64,000 nt of DNA, taken from CAWBKV01 sp041946675 (GTDB lineage: Archaea > Halobacteriota > Methanosarcinia > Methanotrichales > Methanotrichaceae). Below the pieces are notes generated by a model. The model searched no databases. It saw only the letters and a program-made list of their open reading frames with translations, and was not told the DNA's origin. The position numbers were made by a program, and so were the translations under genes. Positions within the stretch are counted from its first letter, which is position 1. Every line of letters starts with the position of its first letter. The DNA lies in NCBI GenBank assembly GCA_041946675.1, contig JBHGAU010000005.1, forward strand, positions 1-64,000, read 5' to 3'. Below, piece after piece: positions 49,305 to 58,568 of this stretch.

Positions 49305-49340
49305 AAAAAAATCGTCTAACGGAGAAGCGATCTTCTCCGT
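49305..49340 (-). terminator. Terminator of the encapsulin operon
   Basis: On the minus strand the perfect stem ACGGAGAA/TTCTCCGT with a six-base loop is followed seven bases later by seven T residues. It lies 48 bp after the encapsulin stop. This is the clearest hairpin-plus-T-run in the window. Confidence 0.65.
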
Positions 49341-49387
49341 CGGTTGCTGTCTTCGATGTATATTACAGTTTTCAGCGTTTATTAGTT

Positions 49388-50173
49388 CTATCTCAGCACA
49401 CAGATAGCCTTCGGCTCGCGGATCATCAGGGTTAGGCTCTCAGATATTGAGAACTCCAGATTCTCTCCTACAGGTCCTATGAATCCTACTGCCATATCCT
49501 GGCCGAGTATAATCGAAACAAACTGGACGCCAGAAGCTATCAATACTCCGCCATGCTCCAGTATCGGCGCTTTGTAGATGCCATCGGTGATGATGGTCTG
49601 TAGGTGCTCCAGCTCAGTGCCGCCCTGTGGGAAGCGCCGGAAGAGAAGATTATAAAGGCTGGGTGCGAGTGCCATTGTATAAGGCCCGTGAAATCCCGCT
49701 TTATCAAGCAGGGTGACTGCCCCGATAATATCATCTGCAGCTTTTCCAAGGGCGTCCCAGGAGGAGAGCTTGTATTCCTTTGAGCCTTTTGCATTCATCA
49801 AACCTGGTGCATTGGGTGCCCCATTGAAGATCAGAGAATCCTCCAGGAATGCCGTATCTATTGCGGCATTGGCTACCACTGATGTATTTATCGGCAGGCC
49901 TTCTCTCTCTGTGGCAGCGATATCTCTCTTGCCCAGCAGGAACGTCTTCTGGATCATATTGACGGGCACAAATGAGCTAGTGATCAATCCTTCATCGGAT
50001 TTGGTGTCAGGCATCGGTATTGCCTTCAATCCCAGGCCGAATGGTCCCTCGATATGCAGTATTCTGCGCCCTGCAAGCACACCCTTGGCGGCTTCTACCA
50101 TTGTCTTATCCAGGACATCCCAAACCTCTGACCCTATGGGCGCATCTTCTCGCCCTAGATATTTGCTATCCAT
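49388..50173 (-). CDS. Encapsulin shell protein
   Basis: This 261-residue protein has the HK97-fold encapsulin sequence: KYLGREDAPIGSEVWDVLDK at the start, then AAKGVLAGRRILHIEGPFGL, an aromatic/hydrophobic central region, GPYTMALAPSLYNLLFRRFP, and the closing QDMAVGFIGPVGENLEFSIS. This length builds the small (60-subunit, T=1) shell. The start is the ATG at 50173 behind GGAAGGAATT, 18 bp after the cargo gene; an earlier TTG lies in the SD region. The partner encodes an encapsulated ferritin, so the compartment should store iron or shield the cell from iron-driven oxidation. Confidence 0.93.
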   Translation of the reverse strand: MDSKYLGREDAPIGSEVWDVLDKTMVEAAKGVLAGRRILHIEGPFGLGLKAIPMPDTKSDEGLITSSFVPVNMIQKTFLLGKRDIAATEREGLPINTSVVANAAIDTAFLEDSLIFNGAPNAPGLMNAKGSKEYKLSSWDALGKAADDIIGAVTLLDKAGFHGPYTMALAPSLYNLLFRRFPQGGTELEHLQTIITDGIYKAPILEHGGVLIASGVQFVSIILGQDMAVGFIGPVGENLEFSISESLTLMIREPKAICVLR

Positions 50174-50191
50174 TATCAATTCCTTCCACAA

Positions 50192-50566
50192 TCATCTTTT
50201 AAGTGATCCAATAGTCGTTTCCTCGGCTGTGTTCTCCTTCGAAAGTGTGCTCTGGGGTGCTGGCGCTTCTAACCCGGAAGCCATCTCATCAACTTCTTGT
50301 GCACCCTGTGCCAAAAACGAGTCCTCATCCCCTGTCAGGATGCTTAGCAGTCTCGCAAACTCGCCGGCATGAACGCGTTCCTCATTTGCTATATCTATGA
50401 GCACCTTTTTGGCCAATGGATTATCTGTGGCCTCGGCATGGGCCATGTATATGTGGACTGCCTCATGCTCTGCGGCCAGATTAAGGCGGATCGCCCTGAT
50501 AAGCTCCTCTGGAGTTAGCTTACGATCAGGTACCTTGCCGATGAACGGATTGGTGAATTCAGGCAT
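50192..50566 (-). CDS. Encapsulated ferritin-like cargo protein
   Basis: This 124-residue protein has the short two-helix EncFtn fold. PEELIRAIRLNLAAEHEAVH and IANEERVHAGEFARLLSIL carry the metal-binding glutamates and histidine (ExxH), so the ferroxidase site should form at a dimer interface. A flexible linker rich in Ala/Pro/Ser/Glu then leads to the C-terminal TIGSLKR, which matches the encapsulin-targeting peptide of cargo proteins (as in LTVGSLR). It precedes the shell gene on the same strand, the usual order. Its promoter lies in the 200-bp gap to the divergent TPR gene. Confidence 0.9.
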   Translation of the reverse strand: MPEFTNPFIGKVPDRKLTPEELIRAIRLNLAAEHEAVHIYMAHAEATDNPLAKKVLIDIANEERVHAGEFARLLSILTGDEDSFLAQGAQEVDEMASGLEAPAPQSTLSKENTAEETTIGSLKR

Positions 50567-50770
50567 CTTTTACCTCCTCATTCGGTTCGAATAAAGGGCC
50601 AGAAGAATGAAGCACTATGTCTTAGCAAAAGCCTCAGATCATACAGGTTCGGCTCAGACATCCGGACCCTTTAATCACGTTCTCCCACAATTGATTAATT
50701 CTCTTGTAACATAGATATGTTTTTTGGTATATGAAAGATTTATCTTCGCCTAATGATCTTAGCTTGAACG

Positions 50771-51313
50771 ATGAAGAGCCTCAAAGATATATTAAATACA
50801 ATCTATGGCAACAAAGAGCCTGCAGAGGAGGATCCTTCGAACCCTAAAACCTGGTATAATAGGGGTGTGGATGTGATGAGCCAGGGCGATTTCCTTCAAG
50901 CTGTCAAATGCTTCGATAAAGCGATTGAGCTGGACCCGAAAGATGTCAGATCCTGGAACAATAAGGGCATAAGCCTTCTATCAATCAGCCGTTTCGATGA
51001 CGCGATAAAATGCATAGACAAGGCGATTGAGATCGATCCGAAGCATGCGTTCTACTGGTATAACAGAGGGATATGTATGGACCGTCTTGGCCACCTCGAT
51101 AAAGCAATACAATCCTTCGACAAGGCCATAGAGTTCTATCCCAAGTATGCGGAGGCATGGTTTAATAAAGCCATAGCTTTGGAATCGAAAGGAGACAAAC
51201 AGGCCGCAATAGATGCCTGGCGAAGCTATATCCGGATATCGGCCAAGGATCGCGGTCAGAAGGAGTGGATTCCCAAGGCACAAGAAAGGCTGGCCAAGCT
51301 TGAGGAAGAGTAA
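50771..51313 (+). CDS. TPR-repeat protein
   Basis: This 180-residue protein has four tetratricopeptide repeats in a row (NPKTWYNRGVDVMSQGDFLQ, DVRSWNNKGISLLSISRFDD, HAFYWYNRGICMDRLGHLDK, YAEAWFNKAIALESKGDKQA). Each pairs with an AIEIDP-like turn. A short polar N-terminus precedes them and a charged helix ends it. No signal peptide. It is a cytoplasmic scaffold for protein contact of unknown target, divergent from the encapsulin cargo gene. Confidence 0.9.
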   Translation: MKSLKDILNTIYGNKEPAEEDPSNPKTWYNRGVDVMSQGDFLQAVKCFDKAIELDPKDVRSWNNKGISLLSISRFDDAIKCIDKAIEIDPKHAFYWYNRGICMDRLGHLDKAIQSFDKAIEFYPKYAEAWFNKAIALESKGDKQAAIDAWRSYIRISAKDRGQKEWIPKAQERLAKLEEE

Positions 51314-51426
51314 ACTATTCCAACTCACATAGAGTTAAGCTATCTTGACCGATAATTTAAACTTATTTACATGTCATAGATGAATCTGATACAGCCATTG
51401 GTAGCCAGCTATAGGGATATGTTTGT

Positions 51427-52074
51427 ATGGATAGCAGTGATCCTTGGACAGCCGAGTACTTAGAAGAGAAGTTCACTAACCCAGATCCCTGGAGATATTT
51501 CACTTCCAGCTATGAGAAAATTAAATACAGACGACAGCTGGATGTGATGATGGATAGAAGACCGAACTCGCAGAAGATATTGGAGATCGGCTCTGCAGAA
51601 GGCGCTCACACGATTATGCTTGCTGATCAGTTCCCGACAGCTCAGATCACATGCATTGAGCTCTCAGCTCATGCAATCGAGAGGGCCCGAGAGAATCTGA
51701 GGCGCTATGGCGACCGCATAAAGCTTGTGAATGCTGATATATTAGAATACGAGCCGCTGCTCGAAGATTCTGCTTATGATGTTTGCATCTGGAGCGAATC
51801 TGTTTACTATATCGGAGCTCAGATCTCCTTGAATAAAACTTACAAGCTACTGAAGGGGATCGCAGGAAAACTACTGCCGGGTGGTATATTGATCATGGCA
51901 AATACGGTGGACCTGCCTGAGAATATACCCGAGTCGGCCATAACTGAAAGGCCTATTATTGATTGCTATTATAGCCTTATCTCAAGTCGGATAGAACCTA
52001 CCTTGAAGGCGACATATATTGAAAGCAAGTTCAGAAGAAGCTATGAGTATCAGATATGGGCTTTCAAGAGATAA
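51427..52074 (+). CDS. NodS-like SAM-dependent methyltransferase
   Basis: This 215-residue methyltransferase starts DPWTAEYLEEKFTNPDPWRY and continues FTSSYEKIKYRRQLDVM, the N-terminal signature of the NodS family. Motif I is ILEIGSAEGAHTIMLAD, followed by ITCIELSAHAIERARENL (acidic SAM-ribose residue) and DVCIWSESVYYIG. NodS methylates an amino sugar in rhizobia; the archaeal substrate is not known and a glycan is only one option. Monocistronic, ATG start. Confidence 0.85.
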   Translation: MDSSDPWTAEYLEEKFTNPDPWRYFTSSYEKIKYRRQLDVMMDRRPNSQKILEIGSAEGAHTIMLADQFPTAQITCIELSAHAIERARENLRRYGDRIKLVNADILEYEPLLEDSAYDVCIWSESVYYIGAQISLNKTYKLLKGIAGKLLPGGILIMANTVDLPENIPESAITERPIIDCYYSLISSRIEPTLKATYIESKFRRSYEYQIWAFKR

Positions 52075-52106
52075 AAAATTATGGAATTTTGGATTTAGCC
52101 AAAGAT

Positions 52107-52850
52107 CTAGAGCTCTGCATGCCTTGGGAGTATATTCGGATCTATGCTCTTCGCCAAATTCGTTACATCATTGTATTTTGTGCTGCCGCCAGTAACCGCA
52201 GGATGAGTTATGCTCATCTGCGATCCAAGCTGCTGTGGCTGTTCGGTAGCTATTTGTGTAGTTTGTGCAGCAGGTGCTTCTGCAACAGCCTCGACCTGTG
52301 CAGGTGTGTACTCTGTTGTATCTGTGCTTATCTTGACGGCATTTATATCGCCTTTTGCTGCAAGCCCGCTACTATCTGATCTGACATAGCTGCCTGTCAT
52401 GGAATCATCCGATATAGTTCCGCTGATGTCTGTTGAAACCAGCACCTTGCCCTGAAGTGCAGCCGTTGCAATATTGACGATCCTTCCTGAGACAGTTCCT
52501 GCAACTACGCCGTTCCATGGCATATCTCCCTCGAACTTGCATTGGCCGAAGAGGGAATCCCCAGACTGGTTTATGGCCATTGTTATATCCGTACCTGCCA
52601 GAGAGACCCTCCATATGCCCTGTATACTCACGGGGCTTGCAGGCATACCAGTATCAGTACTGGCAGATCCACTGGAATCAGTACTGTTAGATCCACTGGA
52701 ATCAGTACTGGAAGGTCCGTTGATGTCATTATTCACAGATGAAGTCGATATAGTTGCTGTCGTATCTGTGGCAACATCCTGTGCCATTACGCTTAATGGA
52801 ATAAATGCGAGTAACATGAGTGCCAGAAGTCCAATCAAACCATCTCTCAT
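52107..52850 (-). CDS. Exported protein with a Ser/Thr/Asp-rich repeat
   Basis: This 247-residue protein starts MRDGLIGLLALMLLAFIPLS behind AAGGTGG, a clear signal peptide. A low-complexity stretch STDSSGSNSTDSSGSAST with repeating TDSSGS follows, then a small beta-rich domain (SIQGIWRVSLAGTDITMAIN, GNGVVAGTVSGRIVNI-like strands) that repeats the pattern of a lipocalin-like or META-like barrel. No anchor is visible. The corresponding DNA has direct repeats (plus strand CACTGGAATCAGTACTG). No family recognised beyond the fold guess. Confidence 0.65.
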   Translation of the reverse strand: MRDGLIGLLALMLLAFIPLSVMAQDVATDTTATISTSSVNNDINGPSSTDSSGSNSTDSSGSASTDTGMPASPVSIQGIWRVSLAGTDITMAINQSGDSLFGQCKFEGDMPWNGVVAGTVSGRIVNIATAALQGKVLVSTDISGTISDDSMTGSYVRSDSSGLAAKGDINAVKISTDTTEYTPAQVEAVAEAPAAQTTQIATEQPQQLGSQMSITHPAVTGGSTKYNDVTNLAKSIDPNILPRHAEL

Positions 52851-53069
52851 GAATCCAACCACCTTGCAGCAGGATTATACATTTCTTCCATTTAAATAAT
52901 TGCTCTATCTTTCGGAGCTTATGATATTATCATCAGTACGCATTTTGATTATTGAAAATCAGAGCGCTATAAGGCTCAAGAATAGCCTCCGGATAACTAT
53001 CATAGCCAAGAGAAGATCCAATTGAGGCTTCCGATTACTTCACTTAATGCCGTCCCATTCACGATGTTC

Positions 53070-55691
53070 TCATCCCTCGCATTCTCTTTCCCTCAGCACC
53101 TTCTGATACTTCGCCAGCTTACTATGCGCCTCCCTTGGCGTCATCGAATCAAGATCCAAGCCAGCGATCTCCTCCACAACAGGATCTCTTTCTATCTTCT
53201 TTTCCTGCAATCCCGACTCCCCACCCGACTGATCGAAGAATATCAGCTGAGTATACTTCGACTTCCCTGACCTTTTTCCCTTCTTCGAGCCGGCCAGCGG
53301 ATCTATCACCGCATCTCTCTCTATCTCCCTGAGGATCTCATCTGCCCTTTTGGTCACAGCCTCAGGCATCCCCGCAAGGCGGGCGACATGCACGCCGTAG
53401 CTCTTATCGGTAGCACCCGGAACCACTGTCCTGATGAACGTTATCGATCCCCTGTCCTCCTTCACCGCCATGCTGTAGTTCTTCACTCCGGATAACGTCT
53501 CTTCGAGTTGCGTGAGCTGATGGTAGTGAGTAGCGAAGACCGCCTTTGCCTTAATGGTGTTGTGAATATACTCTGAGATCGCCCAGGCGAGGCTTAAGCC
53601 GTCGAAAGTGCTCGTGCCTCTGCCGACCTCATCCAGAAGGATCAGGCTATCCTTTGTTGCTGCACTGAGAATATTCGACAGCTCAGTCATCTCGACCATG
53701 AATGTGCTCTGACCTGCAGATAGATCATCATATGCCCCTACACGGGTGAAGATCCTATCGATCAAACTTAGGGAGGCGAACGTCGCCGGCACGAACGATC
53801 CTACCTGGGCAAGTATGACCACTATTGCGATCTGCCGCATGAACGTGGATTTTCCTGCCATGTTCGGGCCTGTCAGTATGATGAGCCTGCTTTTATCGCT
53901 GTCAAGGCTGACATCATTCGGCACAAATCCGCCGTGCAATGATTCATCAAGCACTGGATGTTTCGAGGCACGAAGAGATATTCTGCCATCTGTGTTGAAC
54001 TCAGGCCGGACGAACGAATAATCGGATGCAACCCCGGCAAAGGCACAGAGGACATCCAGCTCGCTCAAGGCTGTTGCTCGCAGCTGGATCTCTTTTGCAT
54101 AATCTGCTATCTGGGACGTTACCCTGTCGAAGATCTCATGCTCAAGCGCCGAAGACCTTTCTTGAGCGGAGATCACCTTGGCCTCCATCTCTTTCAGCTC
54201 AGGAGTTATGAAGCGCTCGCAGTTCGCCAGAGTTTGTTTGCGCATATAGTTATCAGGCACAAGGTGCAGGTTAGGCCTTGAAACCTCGATATAATATCCG
54301 AATACGCCTGTATATCCAACCTTCAGCGATTTTATCCCCGTTCTTTTCTTTTCAGTGTTCTCAAGACGGGATATCCAGCCCTTTCCATCTCTGAGCAGCG
54401 ATCTGATCGAGTCAAGCTCCTCATGAAAACCGTCTCTGATTGCACTTCCGTCGCGAAGGTTCGCCGGCGGGTCATCCGTGATGGATTTCTCTATCAATGC
54501 CACTATTTCTTCCAGTGGATTGAGCCGGCTTCGTAGATCTTCAAGATCCTTTGATCCCGCGCTCCCAAGAGCCGTGAGAATCGCAGGAAGCTTCTGCAAA
54601 GAGCTCTTTAATATTACAAGATCCTTGGGGGTTGCAGCTCCACAGGATACTCTGCCGATAAGCCGCTCAATATCGGCAGTCCCCTTAAGCTCCTCAAGAA
54701 GAGTGCTTCGCAGAATAGCATCTTTGGAGAGCTCCTCTACAGCATCCAGCCGTCTCTCAATCTTATCGAGAGACAGTAGCGGCATCTGTACCCAGCGGAC
54801 AAGTGTGCGTGCACCCATGGGCGTCTTCGTCTTGCTGAGAAACTCAAGCAGTGTGCCCCTCTTCGATCTGTCCCGGATATTCCTTAAAATCTCAAGGTTC
54901 CTCAGCGTCACTTCATCCAGGACCATGAAATCGGAGCCTGAATAAAACCGGATCTCGTTCAGGTGCCCGAGAGTATCGAAATGTGATTTATGCAGATATT
55001 CAAGAACCGCCCCGCAGGCCTTGATGCACAGGTCCTTTCCTGTCAGCCTGAACCTTTCCATCCATCCTGAGCCAAACTTGTCTTCAAGCATCATGCAGGC
55101 TTTTTCAGATGAGATCGATTCCTTATTCAACGCCTGAACCCTGCTGCACTCCAAAGGCTGCTCTGAAGAAGCTATGCATTCTGACGGCCTGAATTTAGCG
55201 ATCTCATATCCTATTCTCTTCGACGGCACCTCAGATGTCAAAAATTCGCCGGTAGATATATCAACAAAGGCCACGCCTGCCCTTTCATCCTCCTGCAGGA
55301 CTGCAGCAAGGAAGTTGTTCGAAGATTCTTCAAGCATCGATGGCTCAATCACAGTTCCAGGAGTGACGACTCGCGTGATCTCGCGCTTGACAAGACCTTT
55401 CGCAAGCTTTGGGTCCTCGACCTGATCACATATTGCAACCTTGTGCCCGGATTTTACCAGCCTTGCGAGATATGTATCCAAAGCGTGGTATGGAACCCCG
55501 GCAAGAGGAATCTTATTTCCCTCATAGTCCTTCTGCCGGGAGGTTAATGTGATATTCAAATCCCTGGCGACCGTTACTGCATCTTCACCAAAGGTCTCAT
55601 AGAAGTCGCCTATTCTGAACAGAAGAATAGCATCCTTGTACTGATCCTTAATTTTATAGTATTGATCCATTAGAGGAGAGAGCCTTGGCAT
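53070..55691 (-). CDS. mutS: DNA mismatch repair protein MutS
   Basis: This 873-residue MutS1 protein binds mismatched DNA. The N-terminal mismatch-binding motif is LLFRIGDFYETFGEDAV (Phe and Glu), the ATPase has LTGPNMAGKSTFMRQIAIVV (Walker A) and ILLDEVGRGTSTFDGLSLAW (Walker B/D-loop) and FATHYHQL. All are intact. I place the start at the ATG at 55691 behind GGGAGA rather than at the ATG 18 bp upstream. Many archaea lack MutS-MutL; here mutL is not in the window. Bacterial-type gene, probably acquired. Confidence 0.94.
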   Translation of the reverse strand: MPRLSPLMDQYYKIKDQYKDAILLFRIGDFYETFGEDAVTVARDLNITLTSRQKDYEGNKIPLAGVPYHALDTYLARLVKSGHKVAICDQVEDPKLAKGLVKREITRVVTPGTVIEPSMLEESSNNFLAAVLQEDERAGVAFVDISTGEFLTSEVPSKRIGYEIAKFRPSECIASSEQPLECSRVQALNKESISSEKACMMLEDKFGSGWMERFRLTGKDLCIKACGAVLEYLHKSHFDTLGHLNEIRFYSGSDFMVLDEVTLRNLEILRNIRDRSKRGTLLEFLSKTKTPMGARTLVRWVQMPLLSLDKIERRLDAVEELSKDAILRSTLLEELKGTADIERLIGRVSCGAATPKDLVILKSSLQKLPAILTALGSAGSKDLEDLRSRLNPLEEIVALIEKSITDDPPANLRDGSAIRDGFHEELDSIRSLLRDGKGWISRLENTEKKRTGIKSLKVGYTGVFGYYIEVSRPNLHLVPDNYMRKQTLANCERFITPELKEMEAKVISAQERSSALEHEIFDRVTSQIADYAKEIQLRATALSELDVLCAFAGVASDYSFVRPEFNTDGRISLRASKHPVLDESLHGGFVPNDVSLDSDKSRLIILTGPNMAGKSTFMRQIAIVVILAQVGSFVPATFASLSLIDRIFTRVGAYDDLSAGQSTFMVEMTELSNILSAATKDSLILLDEVGRGTSTFDGLSLAWAISEYIHNTIKAKAVFATHYHQLTQLEETLSGVKNYSMAVKEDRGSITFIRTVVPGATDKSYGVHVARLAGMPEAVTKRADEILREIERDAVIDPLAGSKKGKRSGKSKYTQLIFFDQSGGESGLQEKKIERDPVVEEIAGLDLDSMTPREAHSKLAKYQKVLRERECEG

Positions 55692-55723
55692 GGTATCTCC
55701 CGAAATCATATTTCGCTTAGTAT

Positions 55724-56185
55724 TTACAGGTAACTTTGCTCATCGACCATAGAGCCATAATTTATATCCCTATCTATCTCGCCGATGAATGAATTAAGTT
55801 TAAAAATCGGAACTATAGGGACATCTTCGTAAAGCTTTATATCTTCCTCAATTAATGTAACAATAATTGGAATCACGTGCTCTTTTGTCACATCATTATA
55901 AAAATCAGCCCTTTCTATATGCTTTTTTACTGCAGATTTTAATGCCGATAGCCTATAGCGATTGCCTGACCATCTTTTGCATTCCGCCAAAAATACATGA
56001 CCATTTTTCCTTGCGGTGACGTCATACTGTCTTCTTTTTCTATTAAACGACTTTATGGTGTTTATTTTAACATGGAAATTGTTCTCCTCAAAGATAAAGC
56101 CGACTAGTCTTTCAAAGTTTTGCCAGATGGCATCCCTTGAAACGTTCTCTAAATCCTCAATGGTTTTAATTGATTCAAAGTCCAT
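55724..56185 (-). CDS. Mrr-like PD-(D/E)xK nuclease domain protein
   Basis: This 153-residue protein has the restriction-endonuclease-like core RQYDVTARKNGHVFLAECKRW, where the aspartate, glutamate and lysine fit the D-ExK active site, preceded by a helix FERLVGFIFEENNFHVKINT and followed by a Lys/His helix. No modification or specificity gene is next to it, so it may repair DNA or act on foreign DNA alone. It is 33 bp upstream of mutS on the same strand and could be co-transcribed. Confidence 0.75.
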   Translation of the reverse strand: MDFESIKTIEDLENVSRDAIWQNFERLVGFIFEENNFHVKINTIKSFNRKRRQYDVTARKNGHVFLAECKRWSGNRYRLSALKSAVKKHIERADFYNDVTKEHVIPIIVTLIEEDIKLYEDVPIVPIFKLNSFIGEIDRDINYGSMVDEQSYL

Positions 56186-56461
56186 GGTTCAATTCTAGAG
56201 TTTAGTTTTTAAGTATTATAATCATTCTCTAGATCGATTGGTTTCAGCAATGCCTTGATTGGAACATCGCAAGTGCCGCAATCCTGATTATCCTAAATGA
56301 TTGGCTGGATTTATCATTCCAATATCAAGGAAATCGGTCGGAAAGCACATTGATTTATCATTGATCAACTATAATCCTGATTTAAAGTCAGTATTTGAAT
56401 ACACGTAAATTATTTATTGGATATTCTAAATCTCCAATCCAATGTTTATTGGAGGGGATAG

Positions 56462-56614
56462 ATGAAAAGAAGTTATTGCCCATCTTGTGGAAGATGCTAT
56501 ATTGTATCTGCCGATAACCGCTGCACGGAATGCAATAGAAGTTTGGTGCCATACGAAAGGCAAAGAAATCATGAAAGATCATTCGAGCAAAATGGACGTG
56601 TCTTAGCAATATAG
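56462..56614 (+). CDS. Small zinc-ribbon protein, 50 residues
   Basis: The protein reads MKRSYCPSCGRCYIVSADNR, then CTECNRSLVPYERQ, with two CxxC pairs (YCPSCG and RCTECN) that should bind zinc, and a charged helix at the end. A very strong SD (GGAGGGGATAG) lies just before the ATG, and TTATTTATT further upstream could hold a promoter. It is too short for usual gene finders. Role unknown; small zinc ribbons of this sort often work with nucleic acids. Confidence 0.7.
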   Translation: MKRSYCPSCGRCYIVSADNRCTECNRSLVPYERQRNHERSFEQNGRVLAI

Positions 56615-56727
56615 ATTATAGCCCTGTATTATCATTTGATATTCTCATCAACCCGTAAGCTGTCCCATCTTGGCGGTTGATGAGAGATCAAAAAACTTAA
56701 AAACTTGAACCCAGGACCCTATGTAAG

Positions 56728-57189
56728 CTAGCCGGCTTTAAGCAAGCCCAGGAAAGGCTTGATTACTTCACCGGCTGATAGCGCTGTAGTCACTTTAATC
56801 TTTGATGTAATCGTCCTACAATCTACTCTTATCTGGCCAGACCCTTCTGCCGCTTTATATGCCCCTATAGGATCACTAGCTGCAAGAACCTTGTTTATCG
56901 CATCTTCAGTTGCATACACGACTATTGTCGGATTCTTAAGGCCACCATATCCAGACCTGACTATCACGGCGTTCTCCATCTCCATGCCCCACCTCACGCT
57001 GCTTCCGTTTTTCAGAGCTATTGTGAAGTCTACATTTTCGTTTCCCACAAGATCCTTTATAATAGGCGAAGCTGATACTATTTTGCTGTTATAAACGTTC
57101 ACATATTTTGGCATGTTGCTAAAATCCATCGCGCAAGCAGCTGATGCAAGGAGAAGAATCGATATAACTATCGAGAGTATCGGTTTCAT
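56728..57189 (-). CDS. Exported protein with an SCP2-like domain
   Basis: This 153-residue protein has signal peptide MKPILSIVISILLLASAACA. The mature part fits the sterol-carrier-2 fold pattern: VDFTIALKNGSSVRWGMEME, NPTIVVYATEDAINKVLAAS, DPIGAYKAAEGSGQIRVDCR. This pattern of strands and the DP-x-x-A-x-x-x-G helix is seen in SCP2-like proteins. A lipid-binding role outside the membrane is the likely guess. Single-gene unit. Confidence 0.6.
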   Translation of the reverse strand: MKPILSIVISILLLASAACAMDFSNMPKYVNVYNSKIVSASPIIKDLVGNENVDFTIALKNGSSVRWGMEMENAVIVRSGYGGLKNPTIVVYATEDAINKVLAASDPIGAYKAAEGSGQIRVDCRTITSKIKVTTALSAGEVIKPFLGLLKAG

Positions 57190-57900
57190 AAGGCCTGCTA
57201 AATCAGCTTTCTATATATCTTTTCTCTATGTCTTATAATTGCGAAGGGATGTAATCCGCGATGAGAGGATTGTAGGAGGGCTATCCTTCGCAATACATCG
57301 GTCATAGCAATAAGAATATCTATTTTTTGCTATTAGTGGGAAAAAGCATCGCTGAGATTAGAATCTTCTTATGCCATATACTCTTACGCTTCGCGAGGAG
57401 AAGGCTGACTGACCCAATAAATGTCGTTAAACATGCCAGCTATAGCGTTAGGTCAGATATCTTATTCTTTTTCGCAGTATCCCCGGGAGAGCATAGATCC
57501 AAGAAGACCAAGAGACATAATCGAAATCATTACTACCAAGGCCTCTCCCATGGTTCCTTATAGCCCCAATCCAGGCCATAGTTGGCGATCATATGCAGTT
57601 CCCATTGCCAAATCGAGATCTGCATGGCCGCTCCCTTCAGGAGATCCAGAACAACGGCTGTAAATTTGCTCATATACTATATAGTATTAATACTAATAGA
57701 AAAGGCTTGGCTCTAATATAGCCTGGTTCTCTATCCCCAAGATAGATCCCAAGATAGATGGTCATAGGACAAAAATCGGCATCTTTAAGACTTAGCATGG
57801 ATCCGAGATATTTTCAAGATAACGCTTTTGGCCGGCTTTCCGTATCTTAGATTCGAGTACAATTCCAGAGGATTAGATAGAAGGTAAGGTTGAATAGGAC
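57190..57900. other. 711-bp region with no supported gene
   Basis: Open frames up to 80 codons occur on the plus strand (57327-57663) but overlap in two frames, lack SD sites and have no recognisable family. The minus strand of 57480-57560 has a short hydrophobic stretch (LVVMISIMSLGLLGSMLSRG) broken by stops, so a decayed membrane protein is possible. AT-rich 57660-57720 holds likely promoters. Confidence 0.4.
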
Positions 57901-58551
57901 ATGAGACTATCGATGTTGACAATGGATGCTGGATATTCCAGTAAGCCAAAAGCAGTGGCGCGAACATCCGATGGAGGCATAAATAAGTTGAAAATCGCCG
58001 TGGATATTGATGGCGTTCTGGCTGATCAGGTTGGAGCAGCCCTAAAGAAGATCGAAGAGAGATACGGGCAGAGATACTCGAAAAACGATGTGGATCGAGC
58101 CCATTGGATATTTGGGGGAAGAGACATATGGTCAGAGATATCCGAGCTTCTGACCAATCCTGAATATGTGATGGGGCTATCAGTGATTGAGGGTTCGCAA
58201 ATCGCGCTAAGACAGCTCGCTAATCATTCCGTATGTGTCGTGACTGCCAGACGGCCCGAAACTGAGAAGGCTACCAAACAATGGCTGAACGTGTATTTTC
58301 CATGTCTAAAAGAGTACTATCATGCGAGAACAGGCACCAAGCATACCATACCCTCAGACGTGCTGATCGATGATTTTGACTTGAATATAGTGGAGTTCGT
58401 CAGAAGCGATCCCAACCGTTACGGGATTTTGTTTATGCAGCCCTGGAGCATAAATGGTGCTGAGATCGATACGTACTCGGATAGAATATATTATTGCAAT
58501 AAATGGCAGAGCGTAGTTGAGGCTGTGGTCGAAATAGACAGAGTTACCTAG
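57901..58551 (+). CDS. HAD-type 5'-nucleotidase-like phosphatase
   Basis: This protein of up to 216 residues has KIAVDIDGVLADQVG with the nucleophile and acid aspartates (DxD, in DIDG), a cap-helix region, VVTARRPETEKATKQWL (motif II), and DVLIDDFDLNIVEF (motif IV acidic pair). This is the arrangement of deoxyribonucleotidases and related HAD phosphatases. About 25 residues before the domain lack similarity, so a TTG at 57988 or nearby may be the true start; the ATG 57901 has only a weak SD. Confidence 0.75.
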   Translation: MRLSMLTMDAGYSSKPKAVARTSDGGINKLKIAVDIDGVLADQVGAALKKIEERYGQRYSKNDVDRAHWIFGGRDIWSEISELLTNPEYVMGLSVIEGSQIALRQLANHSVCVVTARRPETEKATKQWLNVYFPCLKEYYHARTGTKHTIPSDVLIDDFDLNIVEFVRSDPNRYGILFMQPWSINGAEIDTYSDRIYYCNKWQSVVEAVVEIDRVT

Positions 58552-58568
58552 ATTTCATTTGCATCGGC

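Noticed and set aside
57327..57663. Two plus-strand frames of about 80 codons
   Set aside because: They overlap in different frames, have no SD and no recognised family; codon pattern looks random.
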